DNA from: CAVONB01 sp963697205
Lineage (GTDB): Bacteria; Pseudomonadota; Alphaproteobacteria; Rhizobiales; Hyphomicrobiaceae
Direction of reading: 5' to 3'
NCBI GenBank assembly: GCA_963697205.1
Contig: CAVONB010000013.1
Span: 1-64,000 of the forward strand
DNA: 64,000 nucleotides
Shown here: positions 36,164-44,464 of the stretch, piece by piece
How the letters are laid out: every line of letters begins with the position of its first letter
Numbering within the stretch: the first letter of the stretch is position 1
The notes under the pieces: generated by a model
The model's database searches: none
Told to the model about the DNA's origin: nothing
Seen by the model: only the letters and a program-made list of their open reading frames with translations
Position numbers and translations under genes: made by a program

Positions 36164-37828
36164 ATGCCGCTTACGCTCGAACAGCTGCCAGATGACATCG
36201 CCGAGTTGAAGCGGCTGTTGCTCGCGAAGAATGCCGAGCTGATTGCCAAGGACACCGAGCTTGCCGCCAGCGTCGCTGAGCTTGCGGCGGCCAAGAACGG
36301 CCTCGTCGTCACGCAACTGACGATCGAGAAGCTGAAAGCCCAGATCGCCAAGTTCAAGCGCGGGAAGTTCGGTTCGAGCTCTGAGCGGATCGAGCGGGTC
36401 CTGGAACAGCTCGAGCTGGCGCTGGAGGAAGCCGAGGCCGCCAAGGCCGAGGCACTTGCTGCGCAACCGCAGCAGCCCGAGGCGGATGCGACGAACGCCG
36501 AGGCCCGCGTTCCAGAGAAGAAAAAGCGCCGCCAGTTCTCGGCAGAATTGCCGCGCCGCGATGTCGTGCACATGCCGCAGGCCAAATGCAAAACCTGCGG
36601 CGGCAGCGATCTGCGCACCGTCAGCGAGAGCGTCACCGAGGTGCTGAGCTACGTCCCGGCTCGCTTCGAGGTGATCCGTCACGTGCGTCCGGCGTGCTCG
36701 TGTCGCAAATGCGAGACCATGGTGCAGGCTCCGATGCCGGAGCTGCCGATCCCGCGCGGTATGGTCGATGCGAGCTTCCTCGCGCACATGATCGTCGCCA
36801 AGTTCTGCGACCACGTTCCGCTCTATCGCCAGGCCGAGATCGATGCGCGTGCCGGCGTCGAGATCGATCGCAGCCAGCGCGCCGAATGGCTCGGGCACAT
36901 GGCTTGGCTGCATGCCCCGCTCGTCGAGTTGATGGCGGCCCAGGTGATGGCCGGTCGTGTCGTGCATGCCGACGATACCCCCGTCGACGTGCTGGCGCCG
37001 GGCAGCGGAAAGACGAAGACGGGCCGGTTCTGGGTCTACCTGCGCGACGAGCGCCCGCATGCGGGGACCGCGCCGCCGGCCGTGCTCTATCGCTATACGC
37101 CCGACAGGAAGGGCGAGCACTGCCGCAAGGAACTTGCCGGCTTCACAGGCTGGCTGCACGCCGACGGCTACGCCGGGTTCGGCCGCCTCTACGAGATCGC
37201 CGGCCAGAAATCGTCAGACGCCATACTGGTGCACGGTCCCCCGCGCGTCGCCGAGGTCGGCTGCTGGAGCCACGTGCGGCGCGGCTTCTTCGACGAGTAC
37301 GTCGAGCACAAGGGCGCAATCGCGAAGGAAGCGCTCGATCGCATCGGGGCCCTCTTCGACATCGAGCGACCGATCTCCGGTTCGCCGCCCCACATTCGGC
37401 GCGCCGTCCGTCAGAGAACAGCGCGACCGAAAATCGACGAGCTGGCGATCTGGCTCGATGCACAGCTCCAGAAAATCCCGGGCAAAAGCGATCTCGCCAA
37501 AGCCATCCGCTATGCCCGCTCGCGCTGGCCGGCCCTGACGCGCTACCTCGAGGATGGTCGGCTCGAGATCAGCAACAATGCGGCGGAAAACAAAATCCGC
37601 CCAGCAGCTTTGGGCCGGAAAAACTGGCTCTTCTGCGGATCGGACGCCGGCGGCATTCGTGCAGCCGCGTTCTACACGCTGATCGGCACAGCGCGAATGA
37701 ACGGCATCGAGCCCGAGGCGTGGCTCACCGACGTCATCGCCCGCATCGGAGCCCATCCGATAAATCGGCTGGCCGAGCTGGTGCCCTGGAACTGGTCGCC
37801 ACCGGCGACGCGCAGCGTCGCCGCCTGA
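36164..37828 (+). CDS. tnpC: IS66 TnpC transposase, copy 2
   Basis: The 554-residue protein has a long N-terminal coiled coil (LKRLLLAKNAELIAKDTELA region), an Ala/Glu-rich linker, the zinc-binding CKTCGGSDLRTV and CSCRKCETM, then the DDE core: VHADDTPVDVLAPGSGKTKT, HADGYAGFGRL and LEISNNAAENKIRPAALGRK with NWLFCGSD. ATG at 36164 is used; TTG at 36158 is an alternative. It is complete but its tnpB partner is broken. Confidence 0.9.
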   Translation: MPLTLEQLPDDIAELKRLLLAKNAELIAKDTELAASVAELAAAKNGLVVTQLTIEKLKAQIAKFKRGKFGSSSERIERVLEQLELALEEAEAAKAEALAAQPQQPEADATNAEARVPEKKKRRQFSAELPRRDVVHMPQAKCKTCGGSDLRTVSESVTEVLSYVPARFEVIRHVRPACSCRKCETMVQAPMPELPIPRGMVDASFLAHMIVAKFCDHVPLYRQAEIDARAGVEIDRSQRAEWLGHMAWLHAPLVELMAAQVMAGRVVHADDTPVDVLAPGSGKTKTGRFWVYLRDERPHAGTAPPAVLYRYTPDRKGEHCRKELAGFTGWLHADGYAGFGRLYEIAGQKSSDAILVHGPPRVAEVGCWSHVRRGFFDEYVEHKGAIAKEALDRIGALFDIERPISGSPPHIRRAVRQRTARPKIDELAIWLDAQLQKIPGKSDLAKAIRYARSRWPALTRYLEDGRLEISNNAAENKIRPAALGRKNWLFCGSDAGGIRAAAFYTLIGTARMNGIEPEAWLTDVIARIGAHPINRLAELVPWNWSPPATRSVAA

Positions 37829-37883
37829 TCCAGTCTCCGTCAAGCGGAAAGCGAAAGCAGCGCCGTAGTCCGCAACCCTCGCT

Positions 37884-38081
37884 TACGATTACAACGAACA
37901 GCGTCCGCACTCAGCGCTCGGCTACCGGACGCCGAGCGAGGTGCATGCCGCCCTCGCATCACCCGAGAAACCCGCAACAGGCAGGCCTGCTCCGATACGT
38001 GAGGTCTACGCAGCCCGGCCAGTTGCTACCGGCGGAGAAGCCGCTACCATCAACCTGCGGAGTCCAACTTCGGCTGGATGA
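37884..38081 (+). pseudogene. IS3-family OrfB, C-terminal remnant
   Basis: YDYNEQRPHSALGYRTPSEV, then HAALASPEKPATGRPAPIRE, ending at TGA 38079-38081. The NEQRPHSALGYRTP segment is the C-terminal signature of IS3-group transposases. No other part of the gene is present. The type differs from the IS3 at 18314. Confidence 0.7.
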
Positions 38082-38171
38082 AAACTTAGGAGCAGATCAA
38101 CTCGCCCACCATCATCGCCCGAACAAGGCGGTCTTCACCGGAGGCTTGCGAAAGGAGTATCGCCGTTTCGG

Positions 38172-38621
38172 TTACCCGGCCGCACGCGCCGAGTCCGGCA
38201 CCGGTCGTTTTTTTCCGGCTTCATCCACCGCCACGTAGGTGAAGATGGCCTCGGTCACCTGGAACCCCGGCTTCTGGGGCTCGCCCGTTGGTGTGCGCGG
38301 CTTGACCCAAACCTCCAGCTTCAGGGTCACGGACGTGGTTCCAATCCGAATCACCCGCCCATAGCAACCCACCGCATCCCCCACCTTGACCGGTTGTTGA
38401 AACTTGAATGTGTCCACCGCCACGGTGACAACGCGTCCGCGGGTGAGCTCCCGCACCAGCATGGACCCGGCCATGTCCATCTGCGACATCAGCCAGCCCC
38501 CAAAAATATCACCGCTCGGATTGGTATCCGCCGGCATGGCCAACGTGCGCAAGAGCAATTCGCCGTGTGGTCCGGCAGTTCCGGAAGCATGCTCCTCGTC
38601 ATTATTCATTGATTGGTTCAT
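38172..38621 (-). CDS. YciA-type acyl-CoA thioesterase
   Basis: The 149-residue single-hotdog thioesterase hydrolyses acyl-CoA esters. The family core MPADTNPSGDIFGGWLMSQM carries the catalytic Asp and is followed by DMAGSMLV, then VVTVAVDTFKFQQPVKVGD and a C-terminal FQVTEAIFTYVAVDEAG. It is last in the minus-strand CoA cluster, 113 bp after the crotonase. A perfect 14-bp hairpin sits 12 bp before its ATG and could affect its translation. Confidence 0.88.
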   Translation of the reverse strand: MNQSMNNDEEHASGTAGPHGELLLRTLAMPADTNPSGDIFGGWLMSQMDMAGSMLVRELTRGRVVTVAVDTFKFQQPVKVGDAVGCYGRVIRIGTTSVTLKLEVWVKPRTPTGEPQKPGFQVTEAIFTYVAVDEAGKKRPVPDSARAAG

Positions 38622-38633
38622 TGCAACCCCAAG

Positions 38634-38664
38634 GCAAGAAGGCCGAGGTCCTCGGCCTTCTTGC
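38634..38664 (-). promoter_or_regulatory. Perfect 14-bp stem-loop upstream of the thioesterase
   Basis: gcaagaaggccgag and ctcggccttcttgc flank the loop gtc. On the minus-strand transcript it lies between the crotonase stop and the thioesterase start. No U-tract follows on the transcribed strand, so it is better seen as an mRNA structure than an intrinsic terminator. Confidence 0.6.
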
Positions 38665-38734
38665 GCAATTCGTTCGCCAACTCAGGCCTCACCACCTGAG
38701 TCTCTTCGAGCCCCGCTTCGTACGGGGCGCGAGC

Positions 38735-39559
38735 TTATTCTGGAAACATGCATCCAACAAATTTTGAGGTGTCCAGCGGGTCTTGAAAATTCGCTTTGCG
38801 CTTATTCATGAAGGCGTCGGCTCCCTCGCGGAGGTCCTGCGTACGCTGTAGCACATCGAGCACGTTAAGCAGCTTCGCGATTGCCTGCTCCTCGGGCAAG
38901 TAAATGCCATACCGCAACGCCTGCTTGGCGGCACAAATGGCCTGCTTCGGAGCGCTTGCAAGCCTTGCAGCAAGTTTTTGCGCGTGTGCGAGCACCTCGC
39001 CCTTAGGCTTAATGTGATTGGCGTAGCCCCACGCGAGCGCTTGCTGCGCATCTATCATATCGCCCAGCAAAAACAACTCACTGGCGCGGCCAATACCGAT
39101 ACGCCGTGTTATACGCACTGAGCCTCCACTGCCGGGTATGGCGCCAAGGTTTATTTCGGGTACGCCGAATTTTGAATTTTCGGCGACCACTATGATGTCG
39201 GCGCCGGCTGCGAGTTCCATGCCGCCGCCTAGCGCATAGCCTTCAATGGCCACGACTGTGGGTTTCGGGAAATTGGCGAATTTGGTGAATGTTTCGTTCT
39301 CAGGAGCGAGCTTGCGAGACACGACGGAACCGTCCGCCAAGAGTTCGGGGAATTCCTTGATGTCGGAGCCGGTGCCGAAAGCGCGGTCACCGTCGCCTGT
39401 GAGTACAATCGCTCCTATCGCTGGGTCAGCCTCCAGGCGGGTCAGGGCCGCGTCCAACTCGCGCCTCATATCCAGTGTCATGACGTTCATCGGCGGGTTA
39501 ACCAGGAACACGGTCGCCACGCCGCCATCGATCTCAACGCGTACTTTTTGGTCACTCAT
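38735..39559 (-). CDS. Enoyl-CoA hydratase/isomerase (crotonase family) 1
   Basis: Crotonases hydrate or isomerise enoyl-CoA thioesters. The 274-residue protein has the first oxyanion-hole region AFGTGSDIKEF, the second in IEGYALGGGMELAAGADIIV, and a catalytic acid region FGVPEINLGAIPGSGG. GTGSD replaces the more usual AGAD, so the exact reaction is uncertain. ATG at 39559 follows AGAGGAAGAAG. GC content is moderate to high, unlike the next gene. It is part of the CoA cluster. Confidence 0.85.
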   Translation of the reverse strand: MSDQKVRVEIDGGVATVFLVNPPMNVMTLDMRRELDAALTRLEADPAIGAIVLTGDGDRAFGTGSDIKEFPELLADGSVVSRKLAPENETFTKFANFPKPTVVAIEGYALGGGMELAAGADIIVVAENSKFGVPEINLGAIPGSGGSVRITRRIGIGRASELFLLGDMIDAQQALAWGYANHIKPKGEVLAHAQKLAARLASAPKQAICAAKQALRYGIYLPEEQAIAKLLNVLDVLQRTQDLREGADAFMNKRKANFQDPLDTSKFVGCMFPE

Positions 39560-39612
39560 CTTCTTCTTCCTCTAGTATCTATGAGTCGTAAGCGAATTAC
39601 ACGCTGATCATT

Positions 39613-40401
39613 TTAGCTTCTTGTGAACACTGGGTGTCTTTTCTCGACAAACGCTTTGGTCCCTTCCGCCTTATCATGAGAATTAGCAACTACTCCAAAG
39701 ACTGATGCTTCCTGGTGGATGCCATCTTTATTTGACATGTCATTTCCAGCATTCATGACCTGTTTCGCACTTGCAACGGCAAGTGGACCATTTCTTCCTA
39801 TAACTTTTAAACACTCAACTGCTGCTTCCAGGCAGCTTGCTTTATCATCTGTTACTTTATTCACCAATCCCCACTCATAGGCTTTATCAACATCTATGAA
39901 AGTGCCCGAATAGATAAGCTCTTTTGCCCGGTTTCGACCAATGTACTTTGAAAGCCTTTGGGTTCCACCAAAAGCAGGCAACACACCCCATTTAACCTCA
40001 GGCTGTCCAAAAACTGCTTGCTTCGAAGCATAAATGAAATCGCAAGACATTGCCATTTCACATCCACCGCCAAGTGCAAAGCCATGAACACAGGCAATCA
40101 TAGGCAGGGCCAAGTCTTCCATTGCCAAGGTGACGGCCTGTCCTGTTTCGGCAAAGACTTTTGTTTCTTGCGGAGTCATTTCAGACATGGCTTCTATGTC
40201 TGCACCTGCCATAAAAGCTTTTTCTCCAACACTTGTTAGAATAACGCCTTTATATTTTGAAACATCGATACTTTTTATCGCATCCGACATCTCATCCAAC
40301 ACCATTTTATTCAATGCATTCAGCTTGTCGGGCCTGTTTACTTCCAGATAGAAAATATTGTCTTTTTCATATGTGTTGATCGTTTCGTAACTCGTAGCCA
40401 T
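39613..40401 (-). CDS. Enoyl-CoA hydratase (crotonase family) 2, AT-rich
   Basis: The 262-residue crotonase has both oxyanion-hole segments (KAFMAGADIEAM and HGFALGGGCEMAMSCDFI) and the two acids expected for a hydratase, in GGCEMA and GQPEVKWGVLPAFGGTQRL. The C-terminal KAFVEKRHPVF is typical. It is a more canonical enoyl-CoA hydratase than its neighbour. Codon use is strikingly AT-rich for this window (many AAA, TTT and ATT codons), indicating transfer from a lower-GC donor. GATGAGGAT precedes the start. Confidence 0.88.
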   Translation of the reverse strand: MATSYETINTYEKDNIFYLEVNRPDKLNALNKMVLDEMSDAIKSIDVSKYKGVILTSVGEKAFMAGADIEAMSEMTPQETKVFAETGQAVTLAMEDLALPMIACVHGFALGGGCEMAMSCDFIYASKQAVFGQPEVKWGVLPAFGGTQRLSKYIGRNRAKELIYSGTFIDVDKAYEWGLVNKVTDDKASCLEAAVECLKVIGRNGPLAVASAKQVMNAGNDMSNKDGIHQEASVFGVVANSHDKAEGTKAFVEKRHPVFTRS

Positions 40402-40460
40402 ATCCTCATCGCTTTCTTTTACTGTTTGCGTTTCCGCTAGCTTAATCTGATCCCGGATTT

Positions 40461-40486
40461 CCTCCAGCCGCGTCTGCGGCTGGAGG
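40461..40486 (-). promoter_or_regulatory. Perfect 11-bp stem-loop between crotonase 2 and CoA-transferase genes
   Basis: cctccagccgc and gcggctggagg flank the loop gtct. It lies 60 bp upstream of the crotonase ATG and 88 bp after the caiB stop on the minus strand. There is no U-tract, so an mRNA-processing or stability role is as likely as termination. It is GC-rich in an AT-rich surrounding. Confidence 0.55.
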
Positions 40487-40573
40487 TATCAATTGCATTC
40501 ATCCTCGTTGGACGATCAATCGCAACCCGAGTACGCCGTCACTTGTGTCAAACAGGACACTCATCCGGCGCTC

Positions 40574-41737
40574 TTACTTACCGTCACCCGCGGCCAACCC
40601 TAATTCGCGAAGGATCTCTTCGGTGTGTTCACCGAGCTGTGGCGCCATTATTCTCGTAGTAACAGGAGCGTCACTGATATGAACAGGGCAGCCAACGGTT
40701 GTAATTTTACCAAGAATCGGGTGATCTATATCTATTAGCATATTGTTAATCTTCGTTTGCGGGTCATCCATTACTTCACTCAATTTACGGACCTTGGAAC
40801 AAAGTACATCCTGCCCTTCAAATCGTGCCAATGCTTCTTCCATGGTATATTTGGCAATTTCCTTGCGCAGTGTATCTTGTATAAGCTTTTTGTTTTTGAT
40901 CTGTGAAGCCATATCTGGATAAGGTACGGTAAGATCATCTATTTCCAATGCAGCACACATATTCTGTAGCGGGTTGGGCATAAACGCACCAATCACTACA
41001 ATTGGTCCATCCTTGGCCTCGGCGTGAATAGCAAGTGGCATTGCCGCCCAGTTCAGAACTTGTTTGTATTTGCTCCAGTAGGCCACTTCCTGAAGTTGCG
41101 TATGAAACATCGAATCATAAAGACACACATCTACTTTTCTACCAAGGCCGGTTTTTTGACGCCCTATCAACGCGGCCATAATGCCCTGACAGAGATGCAT
41201 TCCGCCGGTATAATCGCAGACAGCTGTTGGAACTATCGATTGTGGAACTGACGGGTCCGCAGTCTCATACATAAAGCCCGTTACAGCTTGGGCCACCATG
41301 TCCTGCCCAGGTTTTTTGGCATTTGGTCCAACAGGTCCGTAGCCTGTTGCGGACGCAAAAATAATGCGTGGATTAATCTCTTTAAGCTTCTCATAGCTGA
41401 AGCCGAGCTTATCCATCACACCAGGGCGAAAATTGTTTACGACCACATCTGACACTTTGACGAGCTCATAAATAACCTTCTTTCCGGCTTCGGTTCTCGT
41501 ATCAAGTTCCATCGAACGTTTGTTACGATTCATGGCGACATACGTCGGATTGTTCGTCGCCTCTATAGAAGTCCCGCCAACGGTGTGCCGACTTAGATCA
41601 CCCACGCCCGGGCGCTCGATTTTGATCACATCGGCACCGAAATCAGCGAGCATTAGAGTGCCAACGGGACCCTGCTCGGCCTGCGTGAAATCTATAACGC
41701 GAATTCCGTCCAACGGAAGATTAGAAGTATCTGACAT
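40574..41737 (-). CDS. CaiB/BaiF (class III) CoA-transferase
   Basis: Class III CoA-transferases move CoA between carboxylic acids through an enzyme-bound mixed anhydride. The 387-residue protein has the N-terminal LDGIRVIDFTQAEQGPVGTL, DVIKIERPGVGDLSR, NRNKRSMELDT and NNFRPGVMDKLGFSYEKL. Asp175 in AVCDYTGGMHL is at the catalytic position by my alignment with formyl-CoA transferase. It ends with PVTTRIMAPQLGEHTEEILR. Donor and acceptor acids are unknown. AAGGAG precedes the ATG. It is AT-richer than the host average. Confidence 0.9.
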   Translation of the reverse strand: MSDTSNLPLDGIRVIDFTQAEQGPVGTLMLADFGADVIKIERPGVGDLSRHTVGGTSIEATNNPTYVAMNRNKRSMELDTRTEAGKKVIYELVKVSDVVVNNFRPGVMDKLGFSYEKLKEINPRIIFASATGYGPVGPNAKKPGQDMVAQAVTGFMYETADPSVPQSIVPTAVCDYTGGMHLCQGIMAALIGRQKTGLGRKVDVCLYDSMFHTQLQEVAYWSKYKQVLNWAAMPLAIHAEAKDGPIVVIGAFMPNPLQNMCAALEIDDLTVPYPDMASQIKNKKLIQDTLRKEIAKYTMEEALARFEGQDVLCSKVRKLSEVMDDPQTKINNMLIDIDHPILGKITTVGCPVHISDAPVTTRIMAPQLGEHTEEILRELGLAAGDGK

Positions 41738-41771
41738 GTACGTCTCCTTGGATGCTAGTTCAGTTCATGGT

Positions 41772-41800
41772 TCGCTCACCCTGTAATATCGGGTGAGCGA
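41772..41800 (-). promoter_or_regulatory. Perfect 10-bp stem-loop between maoC and CoA-transferase genes
   Basis: tcgctcaccc and gggtgagcga flank the loop tgtaatatc. It is the third perfect hairpin in the intergenic gaps of this cluster. No U-tract follows on the minus strand. Confidence 0.55.
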
Positions 41801-41818
41801 GCAGATTCAGCGGCAGAC

Positions 41819-42283
41819 TTAGTCGGTGGTTTCGTAGTAGAGAATCCATTCGGCGTACAGTGCTGGCTTTTCCTCACCTTCAATTTCAACGGTCAAAGCA
41901 GTGATGAACTTGCAGTTGTGCTCATCCTTCCACTGAACGTCCTTAACCTCGCCGTGTATGCGTACCCGCTTACCAGTGTGTACCGGGGCCAGGAAACGAA
42001 TCTTGTCATAACCATAGTTGAACCCATGTGGCATGTTCTCAGGCACTGGAAAGTTAGCCATAATGTAAGGTGTCAACCCCAGCGTCAGCAAGCCGTGAGC
42101 AATGGTTCCACCCATATCGGTTTTTTTCGCTTTTTCGGGATCAACATGCATGAAGTAGTCATCGCCTGTGCAGTGGGCGAATTCGTTGATGCGTTCCTGC
42201 GTAACTTCATACCATTCGGTTGGTTCAACCTTGGTCCCGATGAAATTAACGAGCTCTTCTTTGGGTACGATTTTATTTGCCAT
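41819..42283 (-). CDS. MaoC-family (R)-specific enoyl-CoA hydratase
   Basis: MaoC-like hydratases hydrate enoyl-CoA to (R)-3-hydroxyacyl-CoA. The 154-residue hotdog protein has the hydratase-2 motif in FAHCTGDDYFMHVDPEKAKK, with Asp and His in the usual D-x4-H spacing, followed by GGTIAHGLLTLGL. It is a single-domain enzyme of normal length. The cluster thus has both an R-type hydratase and S-type crotonases. It is moderately AT-rich. Confidence 0.88.
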   Translation of the reverse strand: MANKIVPKEELVNFIGTKVEPTEWYEVTQERINEFAHCTGDDYFMHVDPEKAKKTDMGGTIAHGLLTLGLTPYIMANFPVPENMPHGFNYGYDKIRFLAPVHTGKRVRIHGEVKDVQWKDEHNCKFITALTVEIEGEEKPALYAEWILYYETTD

Positions 42284-42370
42284 GTTACTCTGTTCCTGTC
42301 CTGTGGTTACTTAAATTTCGTCGCTTGCAGATGGTGGATCTTTCGCCGCGGTCAAGTCCACTACGGCAAG

Positions 42371-43936
42371 TCAGCGGGCGAGGGGCGAGGGCCCCGTTCC
42401 TGAGCCTGCCTCGCGAGCCTGCCTTGCAAGAGCCTGCAGGTCGGTTTTCCCGGTCCCCAAGAGCGGCATCTCGTCGATGAAGTAGATATGGCGCGGATGG
42501 GAATACGCGGGTCCGCGTGTCATGTAGTAGTCAATGAGTTCCTTCTCGCCGAGCTTCGACCCGACGTTGCGCACGACGAAGGCCACCGGAACCTGGCCCT
42601 TCACCTCGTGGGGGACGGGAACGACACAGACGTCCCGCACTTCCGGATGAGTGGCGAGGATGTTCTCGACTTCGGCCGGGAAGACGTTCTCGCCTCCCAC
42701 TTGCATCTGGTCATCGACGCGCCCCCTGAAGGTGTACCAGCCGTCGGGGTCGCACGCCACGATATCCCCGGTATAGACCCAGCCGTCCCGGAAGCGCTCC
42801 GCCTGGGCGTCCGGCCGGTTGTAATAGCCGAGGGCGTTGCACTCGCTCCGCACGACAAGTTCCCCCGCCTCTCCCTGTGGCAAAATGTTCCCGTCGGAGT
42901 CGATGACCTTGCACTCGAAGCCCGGAAGAGCGGGACCGATCGTGCCCAGCTTGTTTCGGCCGCGTGGGTTCATGGTGATGATGGGCCCAGACTTCGTCAG
43001 CCCGTACCCTTCGATCACATCGACACCAGGCAAGGTCTGGACCAGTTCGTCGAGAAGCGCGCGTGTCATGGGAGCAGACCCCACTGCGATGAACTCGAGG
43101 CTGGAGACATCCACGTGCGTTCTTTGTCGCGCGGCATCCAGAATCAGCTTGTACGTGGACGGTACACCGGTGGTGTAGGTGCAGCCGTGCGTCTCAATCG
43201 CATCGATCACGCGCTCCGCGTCGAACTCCTTGAGAATGACCACCGAGCCGCCCTGGCTCAGGCACGGGAGGAGCCCCGCGCCAGTGGCGTTCATGTGGAA
43301 GAGCGGCGTCGACAACAAGACCCGTGAGTTCTCGTCGATCCGGTTGGACTCCGCCAGGAGCTGAGCGTTACGCAGTAGCCCACGGTGCGCGAGAAGAACC
43401 CCCTTGGGCCGTCCGGTCGAGCCCGAGGTGTACGCCTGGATGCAGACGTCGCTGCCGGCCGACCCATGATCGCAGCGTTCGGGCGAAGCTGAGGCCAGCC
43501 AGTCCTCATAGCTTCGAAGCGGACCCCGGTCGGCATCGACGACGATACCGACCTCGGCAACCCCGTCGGCCAGGCAGGCGAGGACGGATTTGGCCATCCC
43601 GGCACTGCCGAAGACAATTCGACTCCCGCAGTCTCGAGCCAGATCGATGTGCTGCGGCGGCGGGAACTTGAAGTTGACCGGGACCGCTACGGCGCCGGCC
43701 CTGACGATACCGAGCAGGACTTCGGGGAAGCGGATGTCGTTCTCGAAGATGACGAGGACGCGCTCGAACCGCTCGACTCCGAGCGAGATCAGCCCATTGG
43801 CGACCCGATTGATGCGCTGCTCGAGCTCTGCATACGTCATCGACCGGTTGCCCTGGATGAGGGCGACTCGCTGCGAGTTTAAGGATAGGCCGATGTCGCA
43901 CAGTCGCGCGAGGCTGGACGCGTCGTGATCGGACAT
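42371..43936 (-). CDS. AMP-dependent acyl-CoA synthetase/ligase
   Basis: The enzyme activates a carboxylic acid to its CoA thioester through an acyl-AMP. The 521-residue protein (ATG 43936, GGAGAAGG upstream; GTG/ATG at 43969 also open) has the P-loop YTSGSTGRPKG at 169-179, the A5 region VIEGYGLTKSGP, A7 GWVYTGDIVACDPDGWYTFR, A8 GRVDDQMQVGGENVFP and the A10 Lys497 in LLGTGKTDLQ. It is first in the cluster and supplies the CoA substrate. It is GC-rich, unlike the following three genes. The substrate is unknown. Confidence 0.9.
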   Translation of the reverse strand: MSDHDASSLARLCDIGLSLNSQRVALIQGNRSMTYAELEQRINRVANGLISLGVERFERVLVIFENDIRFPEVLLGIVRAGAVAVPVNFKFPPPQHIDLARDCGSRIVFGSAGMAKSVLACLADGVAEVGIVVDADRGPLRSYEDWLASASPERCDHGSAGSDVCIQAYTSGSTGRPKGVLLAHRGLLRNAQLLAESNRIDENSRVLLSTPLFHMNATGAGLLPCLSQGGSVVILKEFDAERVIDAIETHGCTYTTGVPSTYKLILDAARQRTHVDVSSLEFIAVGSAPMTRALLDELVQTLPGVDVIEGYGLTKSGPIITMNPRGRNKLGTIGPALPGFECKVIDSDGNILPQGEAGELVVRSECNALGYYNRPDAQAERFRDGWVYTGDIVACDPDGWYTFRGRVDDQMQVGGENVFPAEVENILATHPEVRDVCVVPVPHEVKGQVPVAFVVRNVGSKLGEKELIDYYMTRGPAYSHPRHIYFIDEMPLLGTGKTDLQALARQAREAGSGTGPSPLAR

Positions 43937-44124
43937 ATTCGCCTTCTCCATTTCACTCGCCCAGACCACGCCGAGGCCTTCTGCGCCAAGTCGAGGCTGA
44001 TCACCAGGTGATCAACTCGAGAGTATTCAATAAGTGAAAGTGACGTCAACCTTGTGAACGGCGGAGCAATACTGGATTTGCGGGTTAAACGTAGGCCATT
44101 GGAGCTTGGATCAGCCCTTGACCA
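43937..44124. promoter_or_regulatory. Probable promoter region of the CoA cluster
   Basis: The AT-richer 188 bp between the ligase start and the target duplication of IS1595 copy 2 is the only upstream region long enough to hold the cluster promoter. No clear -35/-10 or operator could be assigned. Confidence 0.3.
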
Positions 44125-44464
44125 ATGCGATTGGCTCTGTTCCGCTTCAATGTAGCAGGGCCCGCTGCCCCATCGCTCCGGCGAGGCAATGTCGCGGCGT
44201 GAGCGCGTCACCGTCGCGCTCGATCATGCGGCGCCAGCCCAGGTAGCTCGGCAGATACTTCGACGCCACGCCCTTGAATCGAGCCATCCATCCCTTGAAG
44301 CGGCTCTGGTAGGCGTTGTTCTGGATGTGATAGCAGCCGATCGTCCGTTCGCCGGCGCTGGCGACGAGCGCGATCTGGACGATGTCTGTCGCAGCCGCGA
44401 ATGCCTCGTAGGCCCTGTTGCCGTCGGTCACGAGCACGGCGTCCTTGGCGACGACGGGCTTTAG

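Larger units (their letters stand above)
33786..37860 (+). mobile_element. IS66-family element, copy 2, interrupted by IS110
   Basis: It contains tnpA, a split tnpB and tnpC of an IS66 type different from copy 1. The left edge is where IS630 identity ends (33785). The right edge is approximate, since I could not match inverted repeats. The rest of IS630 does not resume on the right; an IS3 remnant follows instead. Confidence 0.75.

Noticed and set aside
38634..38664. Intrinsic terminator within the CoA cluster
   Set aside because: The stem is perfect, but no T-run follows on the transcribed strand and another gene starts 12 bp later.
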